NCBI GenBank assembly: GCA_002923315.1
Contig: BEHM01000016.1
Coordinates: forward strand, 1 to 64,000
Length of the DNA: 64,000 nucleotides
Direction of reading: 5' to 3'
Source of the DNA: a bacterium HR10
Lineage (GTDB): Bacteria > Acidobacteriota > Blastocatellia > HR10
Made by a program: the position numbers and the translations under genes
Part shown: in pieces, positions 10,296 through 18,667 of the stretch
Position numbering within the stretch: position 1 is the stretch's first letter
Layout: each line of letters starts with the position of its first letter
Notes under the pieces: model-generated
What the model was told of the DNA's origin: nothing
The model's database searches: none
What the model saw: the letters and a program-made list of their open reading frames with translations, nothing else

Positions 10296-11011
10296 CGCTC
10301 GCCGATCAGGACGAACCGATAGGGGAAATGGCGATGCAGCGAGAGCGCGCGCAAATCGAGCGCCGCTTTCAGCTGCTGGCATTCCCGCACGGTGAATCCT
10401 CGAAGGATGGAGATCGGGCCATCGTGGCGCACGAGCCGGCTGCGGAAGAACAGGTGCGAGAGCGCGCGAAATCCGTAGTACGCGACAGGGTGTCGCCGCA
10501 GATCATGAATGAGGAACGCCTCGCGCGCCAGCTCCGCCAGACGGCGGAGGAAGGGGAGGATCTCCTCATCCTCCAGGTGGTGAAGGAATTCAGTGGCGAG
10601 GACGAAATCGAACGCTTCGCGCGGGAAGGGCAGTCGCCGCGCGTCAGCGCGCACGAGGGCGATCTCCGGATAGTGTTCGATCTGCTGACGCGCATAATGC
10701 AAGACGGGCCAGCCGAGGTCCAGGGCCGCGATCTCCACCTGCCGCCCGTGTCGTCGTGCCCATTTGGCGATCGCGCGAGGGATGTCAGCTGCCCCCGTCG
10801 CGACGTCCAGGATGCGCACCGGAGCGCGCGTCAGGCGCTCGATCCTCGGGAAGAGATGCCGTGCCAGAGCCGATCGCACGCGCAGCGCGCCGTTGATACG
10901 CTCCAGGTCGCGCAGCGCGGCGGCGACGTCCGCCAGCGGCGCCTCGGGATCATCCATCCATTCCCGCGCCCTCGCGCGTTTCGAGAAATCGGGGAGCACG
11001 CCCACGGTCAC
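10292..11011 (-). CDS. Class I SAM-dependent methyltransferase
   Basis: A 239-residue methyltransferase of the UbiE-like class. The SAM-binding loop is ILDVATGAADIPRAIA (about 66-81), the acidic strand AALDLG follows at about 94-99, and FDFVLATEFLHHLED marks motif IV. The C-terminal third (HDLRRHPVAYYGFRALSHL) resembles enzymes that methylate lipid-like or quinone-like molecules. It starts with GTG at 11011, overlapping the ketosynthase stop by 4 nt, and its own stop overlaps the FAD-reductase start by 4 nt. Translational coupling on both sides argues strongly that all three act in one pathway. The methyl acceptor is unknown. Confidence 0.85.
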   Translation of the reverse strand: MTVGVLPDFSKRARAREWMDDPEAPLADVAAALRDLERINGALRVRSALARHLFPRIERLTRAPVRILDVATGAADIPRAIAKWARRHGRQVEIAALDLGWPVLHYARQQIEHYPEIALVRADARRLPFPREAFDFVLATEFLHHLEDEEILPFLRRLAELAREAFLIHDLRRHPVAYYGFRALSHLFFRSRLVRHDGPISILRGFTVRECQQLKAALDLRALSLHRHFPYRFVLIGER

Positions 11012-12279
11012 CCCTCATCCGCGCCCACGACGAGCGCCGCGTTCTTGGATCCGAAGCTGAGGCAATTGACCAGGGCCACGCGTACCCGCGCCGTCCGACC
11101 GCGATGCGGCACGTAATCGAGATCGCATTCGGGGTCCGGCTCGTCGAGATTGATCGTCGGATGAATGAATCCCTCTTGCAGAGCCAGCAGCGCCGCGGCC
11201 AATCCGGCAGCTCCGCACGCTCCTTGTGGATGACCGATCAGGGATTTCGTCGCGCTCATCGGGATGCGGCGAGCGTGTTCGCCGAAGGCGAGCTTCACGG
11301 CGCGCGTCTCGATCCGATCATTGAGCACGGTGGATGTCCCATGCAGATTGATGTAATCCACGTCGGCGGGGGAGAGCCCCGCTTCTTCGAGTGCCAACCG
11401 CATGGCGCGCGCGGGCTCCTCACCGCTTTCATCCACGCGCACGCGGTGATGCGCGTCGCAGGTCGCCCCGTAGCCGAGGACTTCGGCATAGATCCTCGCG
11501 CCGCGTCGCCGCGCGCGCTCCCGCTCCTCGAGGACGAAGATCCACGCGCCTTCACCGAGGACGAAGCCGTCGCGATCTCGACTGAAGGGGCGCGACGCGC
11601 GCTCGGGCGCATGGTTCCATGAGGCCGTGAGCGCGCGCATGGCGCAGAAGGCCGTCAGGATGCCATGCGCGAGCGGCGCATCCACGCCTCCGGTGATCAC
11701 CACATCGGCGCGCCCCAACTGAATGGTCTGGGCCGCGTAGGCGATGGCATCGGTCGCGCTGGTACATCCGGTCGAGATGACGTGGCTCATCCCGTGAAAC
11801 CCGAATGCCGTCGAGAGTTCGCTCGAGAGCGTCCCGATCGTGGAGCTGGCGATCGTATAGATGCTCGCCCGCTTCGTCTCGCCGGTGAAGTAGTATCGGT
11901 ACTGCCGTTCAGTGAATTCGAGTCCGCCGCCTCCGCTGCCGATGATCACGGCGATACGGCGCCGTTCATCTCGGGAGAGGTCCTCGGGGCGAATCCCCGC
12001 ATCCGCCAGGGCCTCGCGCGCTGCCCACAGCGCCATCGGAACGACACGCGGCACATGCTGCCGCTCTTTCGGAGGGATGATCTCGTAGACGTCAATGCCT
12101 CTGACCTCGGCCGCGATCTGCACGGGCAGGTCCGAGGCGTCAAAGCGCGTGATGCGCCCAACGCCGCTCCGTCCCTCCCGCAAGGCCTCCCAGAAGGCTT
12201 GTCGCCCAACGCCGTTCGGACTCAGACAGCCGACTCCAGTGATGACCGCGCGACGGGAGACGATCGGTTCACGCCTCAT
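11008..12279 (-). CDS. Beta-ketoacyl synthase (KAS II / type II PKS KS-alpha-like)
   Basis: A 423-residue condensing enzyme that joins an acyl thioester to a malonyl-ACP extender. The catalytic triad is intact: Cys172 in STGCTSATDA, His313 in HGTST and His350 in KSLIGHPQG, with Lys345. The nucleophile context TGCTS resembles KS-alpha subunits of aromatic type II polyketide synthases more than the TACAS-type context of housekeeping FabF. The start ATG 12279 has a GGGGAGGA site upstream. No acyl carrier protein, chain-length factor or other fatty-acid gene adjoins it, so it is unlikely to be the housekeeping fabF. It heads an operon with the methyltransferase and the FAD reductase. Confidence 0.85.
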   Translation of the reverse strand: MRREPIVSRRAVITGVGCLSPNGVGRQAFWEALREGRSGVGRITRFDASDLPVQIAAEVRGIDVYEIIPPKERQHVPRVVPMALWAAREALADAGIRPEDLSRDERRRIAVIIGSGGGGLEFTERQYRYYFTGETKRASIYTIASSTIGTLSSELSTAFGFHGMSHVISTGCTSATDAIAYAAQTIQLGRADVVITGGVDAPLAHGILTAFCAMRALTASWNHAPERASRPFSRDRDGFVLGEGAWIFVLEERERARRRGARIYAEVLGYGATCDAHHRVRVDESGEEPARAMRLALEEAGLSPADVDYINLHGTSTVLNDRIETRAVKLAFGEHARRIPMSATKSLIGHPQGACGAAGLAAALLALQEGFIHPTINLDEPDPECDLDYVPHRGRTARVRVALVNCLSFGSKNAALVVGADEG

Positions 12280-12390
12280 CGGGCTGATCCTCCCCGAGCC
12301 CCCGCTCCTCCTCGCCTTGCGCGGCTCAAGTATACAGCTGTCCTCATCGGCGGGGCAAGACGGGGTTCTCAGGGAGGCAGGCGGTCTATT

Positions 12391-13335
12391 TCAGCGCGGG
12401 GTCTTCGGCCGCTCAATGGGGAGGTCCTCGCGCGTGCTCCAGTCGTGCCAGGAGCCGTAGTAGGTGCGGCTCTTCGTATACCCGAGCAAGCGCAGCACAA
12501 AGAGCGTGTGCGCGGCGCGCCCTCCACCCTGACAGTAGGTGATGACCTCCTTATCCCTGGTGACGCCCAGCGATTCGTACAGTCGGCGCAATTCAGTCGC
12601 CGGTTTGAACACCGGCACTTCCCCTTCGGTCAGATTGGCGCGCCACTCCACGTTGATGGCCCCGGGAATATGCCCTCCTCGCGGGCCGAGGACGCGCTCG
12701 CCTCGATACTCCTCGGGAGATCGCGCATCAACGATGACGACGGCATCCGCGCGCAGCTTGCGCGCCAACTCTGGCGCTGTACAGATCGTCTGCGGATTGG
12801 TTCGAACCCGAAACTCGGCGCGTTCGACGCGAGGCTGCTCGCGGGTCACCGGGCGGCCTTCTTTCGCCCACTTTCGCCAGCCACCGTTCAAGAGGCTGCA
12901 GGCCGTGTGCCCATAGTAGTCGAGGATGAACCAGAGTCGCGCAGCCGCTTGTCCCCCCACTTCATCATACGCGATCACGCGCGTGCCGTTGCCAATGCCG
13001 AGTTCGCTCATCAGGGCAGCGAAGCGCTCCGGCGGAGGAACGTAGAGGAGGCGATCCTCGGGATCCCGAAGCTTCTCCTGATCCAGGTGGACGGCGTTCG
13101 GGATGTGCCCCTCGGCATAAGCCGCCGCCGAGCGCACATCCACAATCCGGATGTTCGGATCGTTCAGATGCTCGGCGAGCCATTCGGTCTCGACCAGCAT
13201 CTCCGGGTGGGCGTAGTCCTCGCCGAATGCCGAGAGGGGCGCGCCCGCGATGGCCAGAAGAAGAAGCGCGGAGAGAAATGAGAGAAAACGCCGCCCCCGC
13301 GGCGATGGTGCCCGTACGATCGGCGGGAGTCTCAT
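12391..13335 (-). CDS. Exported tandem-rhodanese sulfurtransferase
   Basis: This resembles thiosulfate or 3-mercaptopyruvate sulfurtransferase. After a hydrophobic N-terminal signal (about 15-35) there are two rhodanese domains. The first (about 40-165) lacks the catalytic cysteine, having AYDEVGGQAA in its place. The second (about 175-305) carries the active-site loop YCQGGGRAAHT, whose Cys would hold the persulfide. I chose ATG 13335, 5 nt after an AAGGAGGG site; the open frame continues to 13416 but has no better site. It lies between atpE and the ketosynthase operon, with no obvious functional link to either. Periplasmic location is inferred from the signal. Confidence 0.85.
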   Translation of the reverse strand: MRLPPIVRAPSPRGRRFLSFLSALLLLAIAGAPLSAFGEDYAHPEMLVETEWLAEHLNDPNIRIVDVRSAAAYAEGHIPNAVHLDQEKLRDPEDRLLYVPPPERFAALMSELGIGNGTRVIAYDEVGGQAAARLWFILDYYGHTACSLLNGGWRKWAKEGRPVTREQPRVERAEFRVRTNPQTICTAPELARKLRADAVVIVDARSPEEYRGERVLGPRGGHIPGAINVEWRANLTEGEVPVFKPATELRRLYESLGVTRDKEVITYCQGGGRAAHTLFVLRLLGYTKSRTYYGSWHDWSTREDLPIERPKTPR

Positions 13336-13412
13336 CCGGGCCCTCCTTCGAGATGGCGACTTCGGAGGGATCGCATCGCCGCGCGATCCCTCCGGAGGGA
13401 AGTCCTCGTGCT

Positions 13413-13727
13413 TCACACCACCTTCAAGAAGATGACGGCCAGTGTGAAGAGCACGAGCGTCTCAATGAACACGACGCCGATGAGCATGAGCGTTTGGAGC
13501 CGTCCGCCGGCCCCGGGATTTCGCGCGGCGCCCTCACAGGCTGCGGCGATCGCGCGCGAGTCGGCGTAGGCCGCCGCCGCCGCCGCGATCGCCATGCCGA
13601 AGGCGGCAGAGACATACTTGAACGTCGTGTCAGTGATGCCCGCTCCGGCTTGTTGCGCCCATGTGGGAGCGGCGAAGAACAGGAGCGAGGCCATGCCGAT
13701 CATTCGCGTGCTCAGTGGTGCCCTCAT
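13413..13727 (-). CDS. atpE: ATP synthase F0 subunit c
   Basis: The c subunit forms the ion-carrying rotor ring of the F-type ATP synthase. The 104-residue protein is longer than usual because of an N-terminal signal-like segment (about 1-25, ending PTWAQQ). The two helices follow, joined by the polar loop ARNPGA. The ion-binding carboxylate is Glu89 in FIETLVLF. Helix 1 reads AYADSRAIAAACEG, so Asp56 occupies the place where GQGR-type c subunits have Gln. An AAGGAGGA site precedes ATG 13727. It is 201 nt downstream of atpB, with no atpF between or after. Confidence 0.93.
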   Translation of the reverse strand: MRAPLSTRMIGMASLLFFAAPTWAQQAGAGITDTTFKYVSAAFGMAIAAAAAAYADSRAIAAACEGAARNPGAGGRLQTLMLIGVVFIETLVLFTLAVIFLKVV

Positions 13728-13795
13728 GCGTCCTCCTTCGTTCGTGTGATGCTCAGGGCCGAGCGGGGCATATGAGTCCTTCGATGCCCGGTATA

Positions 13796-13821
13796 CCCTC
13801 GTCCCCCTCTTCCGACGAGGG
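13796..13821. repeat. Inverted repeat in the atpB-atpE gap
   Basis: CCCTCGTC at 13796-13803 pairs perfectly with GACGAGGG at 13814-13821 across a 10-nt loop. It lies in the 201-nt space between atpB and atpE, on the transcript leading into atpE. There is no T-run after it on the minus strand, so a strong intrinsic terminator is unlikely. An RNA-processing or stability hairpin that raises atpE expression over atpB is possible, but this is inference. Confidence 0.4.
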
Positions 13822-13928
13822 CTCCAGACGGCATCGAACCTCGGCGATCACCACAGGCCCGCGGCCCTTCCCCGCCTCAAGCGGAGAGCGAAGGGCATCG
13901 GCGTGATGGCCTTCGCCCTCCCCTCGAT

Positions 13929-14783
13929 TCACGCGGACGCCGCCTCCTCCTGCAGCTCGATGCGCGAGACGGTGCTCGCCTCGGCGTGATGCGTCACCTC
14001 GCCGATGTAGATGATCGAGAGCATGACGAAGATGAACGTCTGCATGATCGCGACGAACAGACCCAGCGGCATCAGCAGCACCGGCACTCCCCAGGCGACG
14101 ATCTGACTGAAGACGCTCGCCAGGGTCTCATCGCCGAAGATATTCCAAAAGAGACGCATCGAGAGTGAGAGGATCCGCGCCGAATTGCTCACGATCTCGA
14201 CCGGGAAGAAGAGCGGCGCGATCGCCAGGACCGGCCCGGCGAAGTGGCGCAGGTATTCGACGGGCCCGTTCTCCCGCAGGCCGACATAGTTGTAGTAGAA
14301 AAACGACATGAGCGCGAGCGCCAGAGGGACGTTGTAGTTAGCCGTCGGCGCCACCAATCCCGGAATGAGCCCCATGAGGTTGCAGACCCCGATGAGGATG
14401 GCGAACGTCCCGATCACGGGGAAGTACCTCATGCCGTGTGGACCGATGTTCTCCCGCATCAGATTGCGCAAGCCGCTGAAGAGCAGCTCGAACAGTTGCT
14501 GACGCGGGCTCGGGTTCTCCAGCGAGAGCCGGCCAAGCAGCAGCCGCAGGCCCACGGTGCTGATGAGCACAGCGATGAAGAACATGACCACATGCGTGGG
14601 GATGGGCAGCTGCGGATCGCCGTGCCACTCCGCGCCGAAGAGTCCGTAGAGGCGGGGCATGAGCGCTTGCTGCCACCGATAGACGGTGGGGCCGAAGACA
14701 TGATTCACCCATTCGACGATGGCCGGGACATGGTGCCCCGCTTCCGCTCCCGCGGCTATGAGCATGGGTCCGGTGACCGACAT
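13929..14783 (-). CDS. atpB: ATP synthase F0 subunit a
   Basis: Subunit a is the membrane stator that forms the proton or sodium half-channels against the c ring. The 284-residue protein has several hydrophobic segments. The conserved helix SARILSLSMRLFWNIFGDE contains the essential Arg, and the last helix region is near MQTFIFVMLSIIYIGEV. I chose ATG 14783, one nucleotide after the atpI stop and preceded by GAGAGAGGA; the open frame extends to 14849 inside atpI. Gene order is atpI-atpB-(201 nt)-atpE. The b and F1 subunit genes are not in the window. Confidence 0.95.
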   Translation of the reverse strand: MSVTGPMLIAAGAEAGHHVPAIVEWVNHVFGPTVYRWQQALMPRLYGLFGAEWHGDPQLPIPTHVVMFFIAVLISTVGLRLLLGRLSLENPSPRQQLFELLFSGLRNLMRENIGPHGMRYFPVIGTFAILIGVCNLMGLIPGLVAPTANYNVPLALALMSFFYYNYVGLRENGPVEYLRHFAGPVLAIAPLFFPVEIVSNSARILSLSMRLFWNIFGDETLASVFSQIVAWGVPVLLMPLGLFVAIMQTFIFVMLSIIYIGEVTHHAEASTVSRIELQEEAASA

Positions 14784-14784
14784 C

Positions 14785-15210
14785 TTATTCCTCTCTCCCC
14801 AGGATGATGAGACCGATGCGGCGTCCGACCTCCACCATGACGGCGACAACGAGAGCGCAGAATCCGGCGACCAGAGCGAGGACGTCCACCGCTCGGCTCC
14901 AGAAGGCGAGTCCGATCGCCCCCCAGATGACGAGCGCCCGACCGCTGAACAGCAGGATGGCCCGTCGTGAGGCCTGCCCAGATGCGCCGACCGAAGTCAG
15001 GAGCGCTCGCGTGCTCGTGGAGAGCCACCGGTAGTTCGCCCATCCCAAGCCCCCCCCCAGAGCGACGCCGGCGATGATCTTCGGCTCTCCTGTCCACGCG
15101 GCCGCCAACAACATCATCGCGAACACGAGTCCCGTCGTGCGCTCCAGCCGATGCCACATCTGCCGAAGCTCGCGCTCCTCGCCGGATAGAACTGTGCCGC
15201 TCACGCCCAT
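14785..15210 (-). CDS. atpI: ATP synthase protein I-like small membrane protein
   Basis: A protein of about 141 residues with four hydrophobic segments, no catalytic motif, and an acidic start (SGEERELRQMWHRLERTTG). It sits immediately before atpB, the position of AtpI, a non-essential protein that helps c-ring assembly or ion supply. The identification rests mainly on position, size and topology. The start is uncertain: ATG 15210 has only a weak ribosome site, and the open frame runs to 15318. Confidence 0.7.
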   Translation of the reverse strand: MGVSGTVLSGEERELRQMWHRLERTTGLVFAMMLLAAAWTGEPKIIAGVALGGGLGWANYRWLSTSTRALLTSVGASGQASRRAILLFSGRALVIWGAIGLAFWSRAVDVLALVAGFCALVVAVMVEVGRRIGLIILGREE

Positions 15211-15348
15211 CGCCAAAGGGCGAAATGATAACCCGGTGGTTTCTGATTTGTCCAGGACGTCGAATCGCTGGTGGAGCTCACAGCATCCAGGCTGCACTGC
15301 TCGCCCCGTGCGTTTCACGTTGCAAGAGCGAGAGCAGATGTCGGGGCC

Positions 15349-15942
15349 TCAGAATCCGGTCACATAAGGGAGCTGCGCGGCCGTGCGCTCGATCGCCTCT
15401 CCGGCTTCCAGGAGGACGAAGGTCGAGTTCCAGGTTCCTTCCAGGAACTGTCGCCGCGCGCCTTCGGGCATGTGCGCCGCGAGCTGACGATCGCCAGCGT
15501 GTACGGTCATCGCTTCCAGGTTCAAACGGAGTTCCATCTCGGGATGCGCGGCGACGACCTCGCGCAGCCAGCGCGCGTCCTCGGCCGAGACGGTCACGCA
15601 GGGGACACCGATGGCCGTGCAGTTGGCGAAGAAGATCTCGGCGAACGATTCGCCGATGATGCCGCGAATGCCCCACCGCATGAGGGCCTGCGGCGCATGC
15701 TCGCGCGAGGAGCCGCAGCCGAAATTGCGCCCCACAATGAGTAGGGACGCGCCCAGATATTTCTCCTGATTGAACGGATGGTCTGGGTTCTGCTGCCGAT
15801 CATCCGCGAAGACGTGCGCCTCCAGTCCCTCGAAGGTCACGCATCGCAAGAAGCGTCCCGGGATGATCCGATCCGTATCAATGTCATCGCCGGGCAGTGG
15901 AATCCCGCGTCCGGTGATCTCACGAATGATCGCCGACGTCAT
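15349..15942 (-). CDS. leuD: 3-isopropylmalate dehydratase small subunit
   Basis: LeuD pairs with LeuC to isomerise 2-isopropylmalate to 3-isopropylmalate in leucine synthesis. The 197-residue protein shows the family stretches [14 protein letters not shown] and [17 protein letters not shown], the latter forming the substrate-recognition loop. Length is normal. ATG 15942 overlaps the leuC stop by 4 nt, so the two subunits are translationally coupled; the longer frame to 16143 lies inside leuC. No leader peptide or T-box is visible upstream of leuC. leuA and leuB are not in the window. Confidence 0.95.
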   Translation of the reverse strand: MTSAIIREITGRGIPLPGDDIDTDRIIPGRFLRCVTFEGLEAHVFADDRQQNPDHPFNQEKYLGASLLIVGRNFGCGSSREHAPQALMRWGIRGIIGESFAEIFFANCTAIGVPCVTVSAEDARWLREVVAAHPEMELRLNLEAMTVHAGDRQLAAHMPEGARRQFLEGTWNSTFVLLEAGEAIERTAAQLPYVTGF

Positions 15943-17342
15943 CTGAGCACCTCCCGAACATCCACGACGTGACCCGCGATGGCTGCGGCCGCGACCATCG
16001 CCGGGCTCATGAGCAGGGTGCGCCCGGTCGGGCTGCCCTGACGCCCTTTGAAATTCCGGTTGCTCGATGAGGCGCAGATCTCGCGCCCGCGCAGCCGATC
16101 TGGGTTCATCCCCAGGCACATGGAGCATCCGGGCTTTCGCCACTCGAATCCCGCATCCTGGAAGATCTCATGCAAGCCTTCAGCCTCGGCCGCGCGCGCG
16201 ACGGCTTCGGATCCTGGCACGACCAGAGCGCGCACGCCGCGCGCGACCTTCCGCCCGCGCACGATCTCGGCCGCCACGCGCAAATCCGACAGCCGCGAGT
16301 TCGTGCACGAGCCGATGAAGGCGACATCAATCGGCGTTCCGATCAGGCGCTGTCCGGGGCGGAAGGACATGAAGTCGAGCGCCTCCCAATAGGCCGCGCG
16401 TTCGGCTTCAGGAACCTCCTCGGGCTCGGGAATGGGCTCGGTCACGCCCACGGATTGCCCAGGCGTGATCCCCCAGGTCACCATCGGCTGCAGGGTCGCG
16501 GCATCGAAGTGCACCTCGTCGTCATAGGTGGCGCCCGGATCGGAGGCGATCTGCTGCCACCATTGGACGGCGCGCTCGAATGCCTCGCCCTGCGGCGCGA
16601 ACGGGCGCCCGCGCAAGTATTCGAACGTCGTGCGGTCTGGATTGACGTAGCCGATGCGCGCCCCTCCCTCGATGGTCATGTTGCAGAGGGTCATGCGCTC
16701 TTCCATCGTCATCGCCACGATGGTCGAACCCGCGTATTCGTACGCGTATCCCACGCCCCCTTTCACGCCGAGCCGTCGGATGATGGCCAGGATGACGTCC
16801 TTCGCGTAGACGCCGCGCGGCAGTGTCCCCTCGACGACGATGCGCCGCAGCTTCGGTTTGCTCATGGCCAGACATTGCGTCGCCAGGACGTCGCGCACCT
16901 GGCTCGTGCCGATGCCGAAAGCGAGGGCGCCGAAGGCCCCGTGCGTCGAGGTGTGGCTGTCGCCGCAGGCGATCGTCATCCCCGGCTGCGTCAGCCCCAG
17001 CTCGGGCCCGATCACGTGCACGATCCCCTGCCGCCCGCTCCCGAGATCGAACAGGGTGATGCCGAAATCCTGGCAGTTCTTCACTAGGGCGACGGTCATC
17101 TGCTCGGCCAGCCAGTCAGCGAAGGGGCGCGCCTGCGAATCCGTGGGGACGATGTGATCAATCGTCGCGAACGTCCGATTCGGGAAGCGCACTTTCAGGC
17201 CCAATTCTCGCAACATCAGGAAGGCCTGCGGGCTCGTCACCTCATGAATGAGGTGCAGTCCGATGAACAGCTGCGTCTGTCCCGACGGCAACTCCCGAAC
17301 CGTATGCAAGCGCCAGACCTTATCCAAGAGCGTCTCCGCCAT
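15939..17342 (-). CDS. leuC: 3-isopropylmalate dehydratase large subunit
   Basis: LeuC is the 4Fe-4S aconitase-family subunit of isopropylmalate isomerase. The 467-residue product has the substrate region [20 protein letters not shown]. The cluster cysteines lie in [13 protein letters not shown] and in [12 protein letters not shown] chose ATG 17342 ([10 protein letters not shown]) because GAGGAGAAG precedes it and family homology begins there; the frame is open to 17402. It is followed by leuD with a 4-nt overlap and lies 56 nt after the last glycosyltransferase of the polysaccharide locus, which may make them one long transcript. Confidence 0.96.
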   Translation of the reverse strand: MAETLLDKVWRLHTVRELPSGQTQLFIGLHLIHEVTSPQAFLMLRELGLKVRFPNRTFATIDHIVPTDSQARPFADWLAEQMTVALVKNCQDFGITLFDLGSGRQGIVHVIGPELGLTQPGMTIACGDSHTSTHGAFGALAFGIGTSQVRDVLATQCLAMSKPKLRRIVVEGTLPRGVYAKDVILAIIRRLGVKGGVGYAYEYAGSTIVAMTMEERMTLCNMTIEGGARIGYVNPDRTTFEYLRGRPFAPQGEAFERAVQWWQQIASDPGATYDDEVHFDAATLQPMVTWGITPGQSVGVTEPIPEPEEVPEAERAAYWEALDFMSFRPGQRLIGTPIDVAFIGSCTNSRLSDLRVAAEIVRGRKVARGVRALVVPGSEAVARAAEAEGLHEIFQDAGFEWRKPGCSMCLGMNPDRLRGREICASSSNRNFKGRQGSPTGRTLLMSPAMVAAAAIAGHVVDVREVLR

Positions 17343-17398
17343 ACGCGTCTTCTCCTCGCCGCGCAACGGGGAGATTGTAAGTTCCGTGACCGCGAGCG

Positions 17399-18613
17399 TC
17401 AAGCGGCATCGCCGTCCTGCATCTCCTGCAGGACGGCGAGCAGGCGCCTGACGGTGACGGACCAGGAGAAGTGTGCCTCGTACAAGGCGCGGGCGCGTTC
17501 GGCGAGTTGACGACGCTGCTCGGCATCTTCGGCCAGGGTGATGACGTGCGTGAGGAAGGTCTGCAGATCATCCGCGGGCGAGAGTCGGAGCGCATCCGCG
17601 CGGCGCAACAGCTCATCGGTCAGATGCCCGCAGGTCCCGACGACCGGAAGGCCGTGACTGAGTGCCGCCATGAGCGAAGACCGGCGCGTCGAGACGCCGT
17701 CGCTCGTGGGGAGGAGGAAGAGGTCGCTCGCCTGCAAATAGTGTGAGACCGTCACCGCATCCACATATCCGACGGCGAGGATCCGCTCCCGCACCGGCTC
17801 CTCGGCGAGCGCCAAGAGGTGCTCGGACTCCGCGCCGATCAGGAGCAATCGCGCCGGAAGTCCACGCTCCAGAAGCGCACGGAGGCTCTGCAGGAGCCAG
17901 GCGCGCTTCTTCGAGACGTGGAACGTGCCGAAGAAGGCGAGGACGATCTCCCCTTCTCGAATCCCGAGCTGTTGCCGCACGCGCTCGCGATCGGTCGGCA
18001 CCAGCTCGATGTTGGAGGGGCTGGGCAGATGAAACACCCGCGCGTGCGATCGCCTCAAGAGCCGGATCCGGTGAAGTCGCTGCATCCAGGGTTCGATGGA
18101 GATGGCGATGCCGCGCGCGGCGCTGGCAGCGAGTCCGAACATCGCGCGCTGGATCAGGGCCAGGGTCGCGGACGTGAAGGATCTGATGGAGCCGAGCGAA
18201 CGGGGAAAATCCACGTACAGCTCGTGAACCAAGAGCACGAGGCGTCGGCCCGCGAGCCGTTCTCGAACGAGCGCGAGCGGGAAGGCCACATTCACCCCCC
18301 CTCGACCATAGGCGTGGGGCACATATTGCACGAGCACCCAATCGGGAGAAGCGCGCGCGATCTCTCGCGCGAGGGCGGCGATGTCGCGCCATCCCCACCG
18401 CTCGATGACCCGATGCACGCGGACGCCTTCGGGCATCGCGGACGTCCGGGCGCTCACCTCAGATTCTCCCGCGCCGAGGATCGGATGGCGCGTCGTGATC
18501 ACGAGGACCTCGCAGTGGCCGAGCCGAGCGAGCGATTCGGCCAAACGCCGCGTGTGATCCGCCAGGCCGCTTCGTCGCGGCGGATAGTCCGGGGAGAGCA
18601 GAACCAGCCGCAT
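17399..18613 (-). CDS. Glycosyltransferase family 4-like protein
   Basis: A GT-B fold glycosyltransferase of 404 residues. The N-terminal acceptor domain starts [20 protein letters not shown], a common GT4 opening. The C-terminal nucleotide-sugar domain contains [19 protein letters not shown] and the late motif [19 protein letters not shown]. That motif replaces the usual E-x7-E pair with a serine/arginine form seen in some GT4 relatives, so the catalytic details may differ. The donor sugar is unknown. A GTG at 18616 just before ATG 18613 is an alternative start. It is the last of five glycosyltransferases in the locus, 57 nt before leuC. Confidence 0.82.
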   Translation of the reverse strand: MRLVLLSPDYPPRRSGLADHTRRLAESLARLGHCEVLVITTRHPILGAGESEVSARTSAMPEGVRVHRVIERWGWRDIAALAREIARASPDWVLVQYVPHAYGRGGVNVAFPLALVRERLAGRRLVLLVHELYVDFPRSLGSIRSFTSATLALIQRAMFGLAASAARGIAISIEPWMQRLHRIRLLRRSHARVFHLPSPSNIELVPTDRERVRQQLGIREGEIVLAFFGTFHVSKKRAWLLQSLRALLERGLPARLLLIGAESEHLLALAEEPVRERILAVGYVDAVTVSHYLQASDLFLLPTSDGVSTRRSSLMAALSHGLPVVGTCGHLTDELLRRADALRLSPADDLQTFLTHVITLAEDAEQRRQLAERARALYEAHFSWSVTVRRLLAVLQEMQDGDAA

Positions 18614-18667
18614 CACTCCTCTCAGGCCGACGTGAGACGCATGGCGCTCATAGTCGCGCGATGCGGA

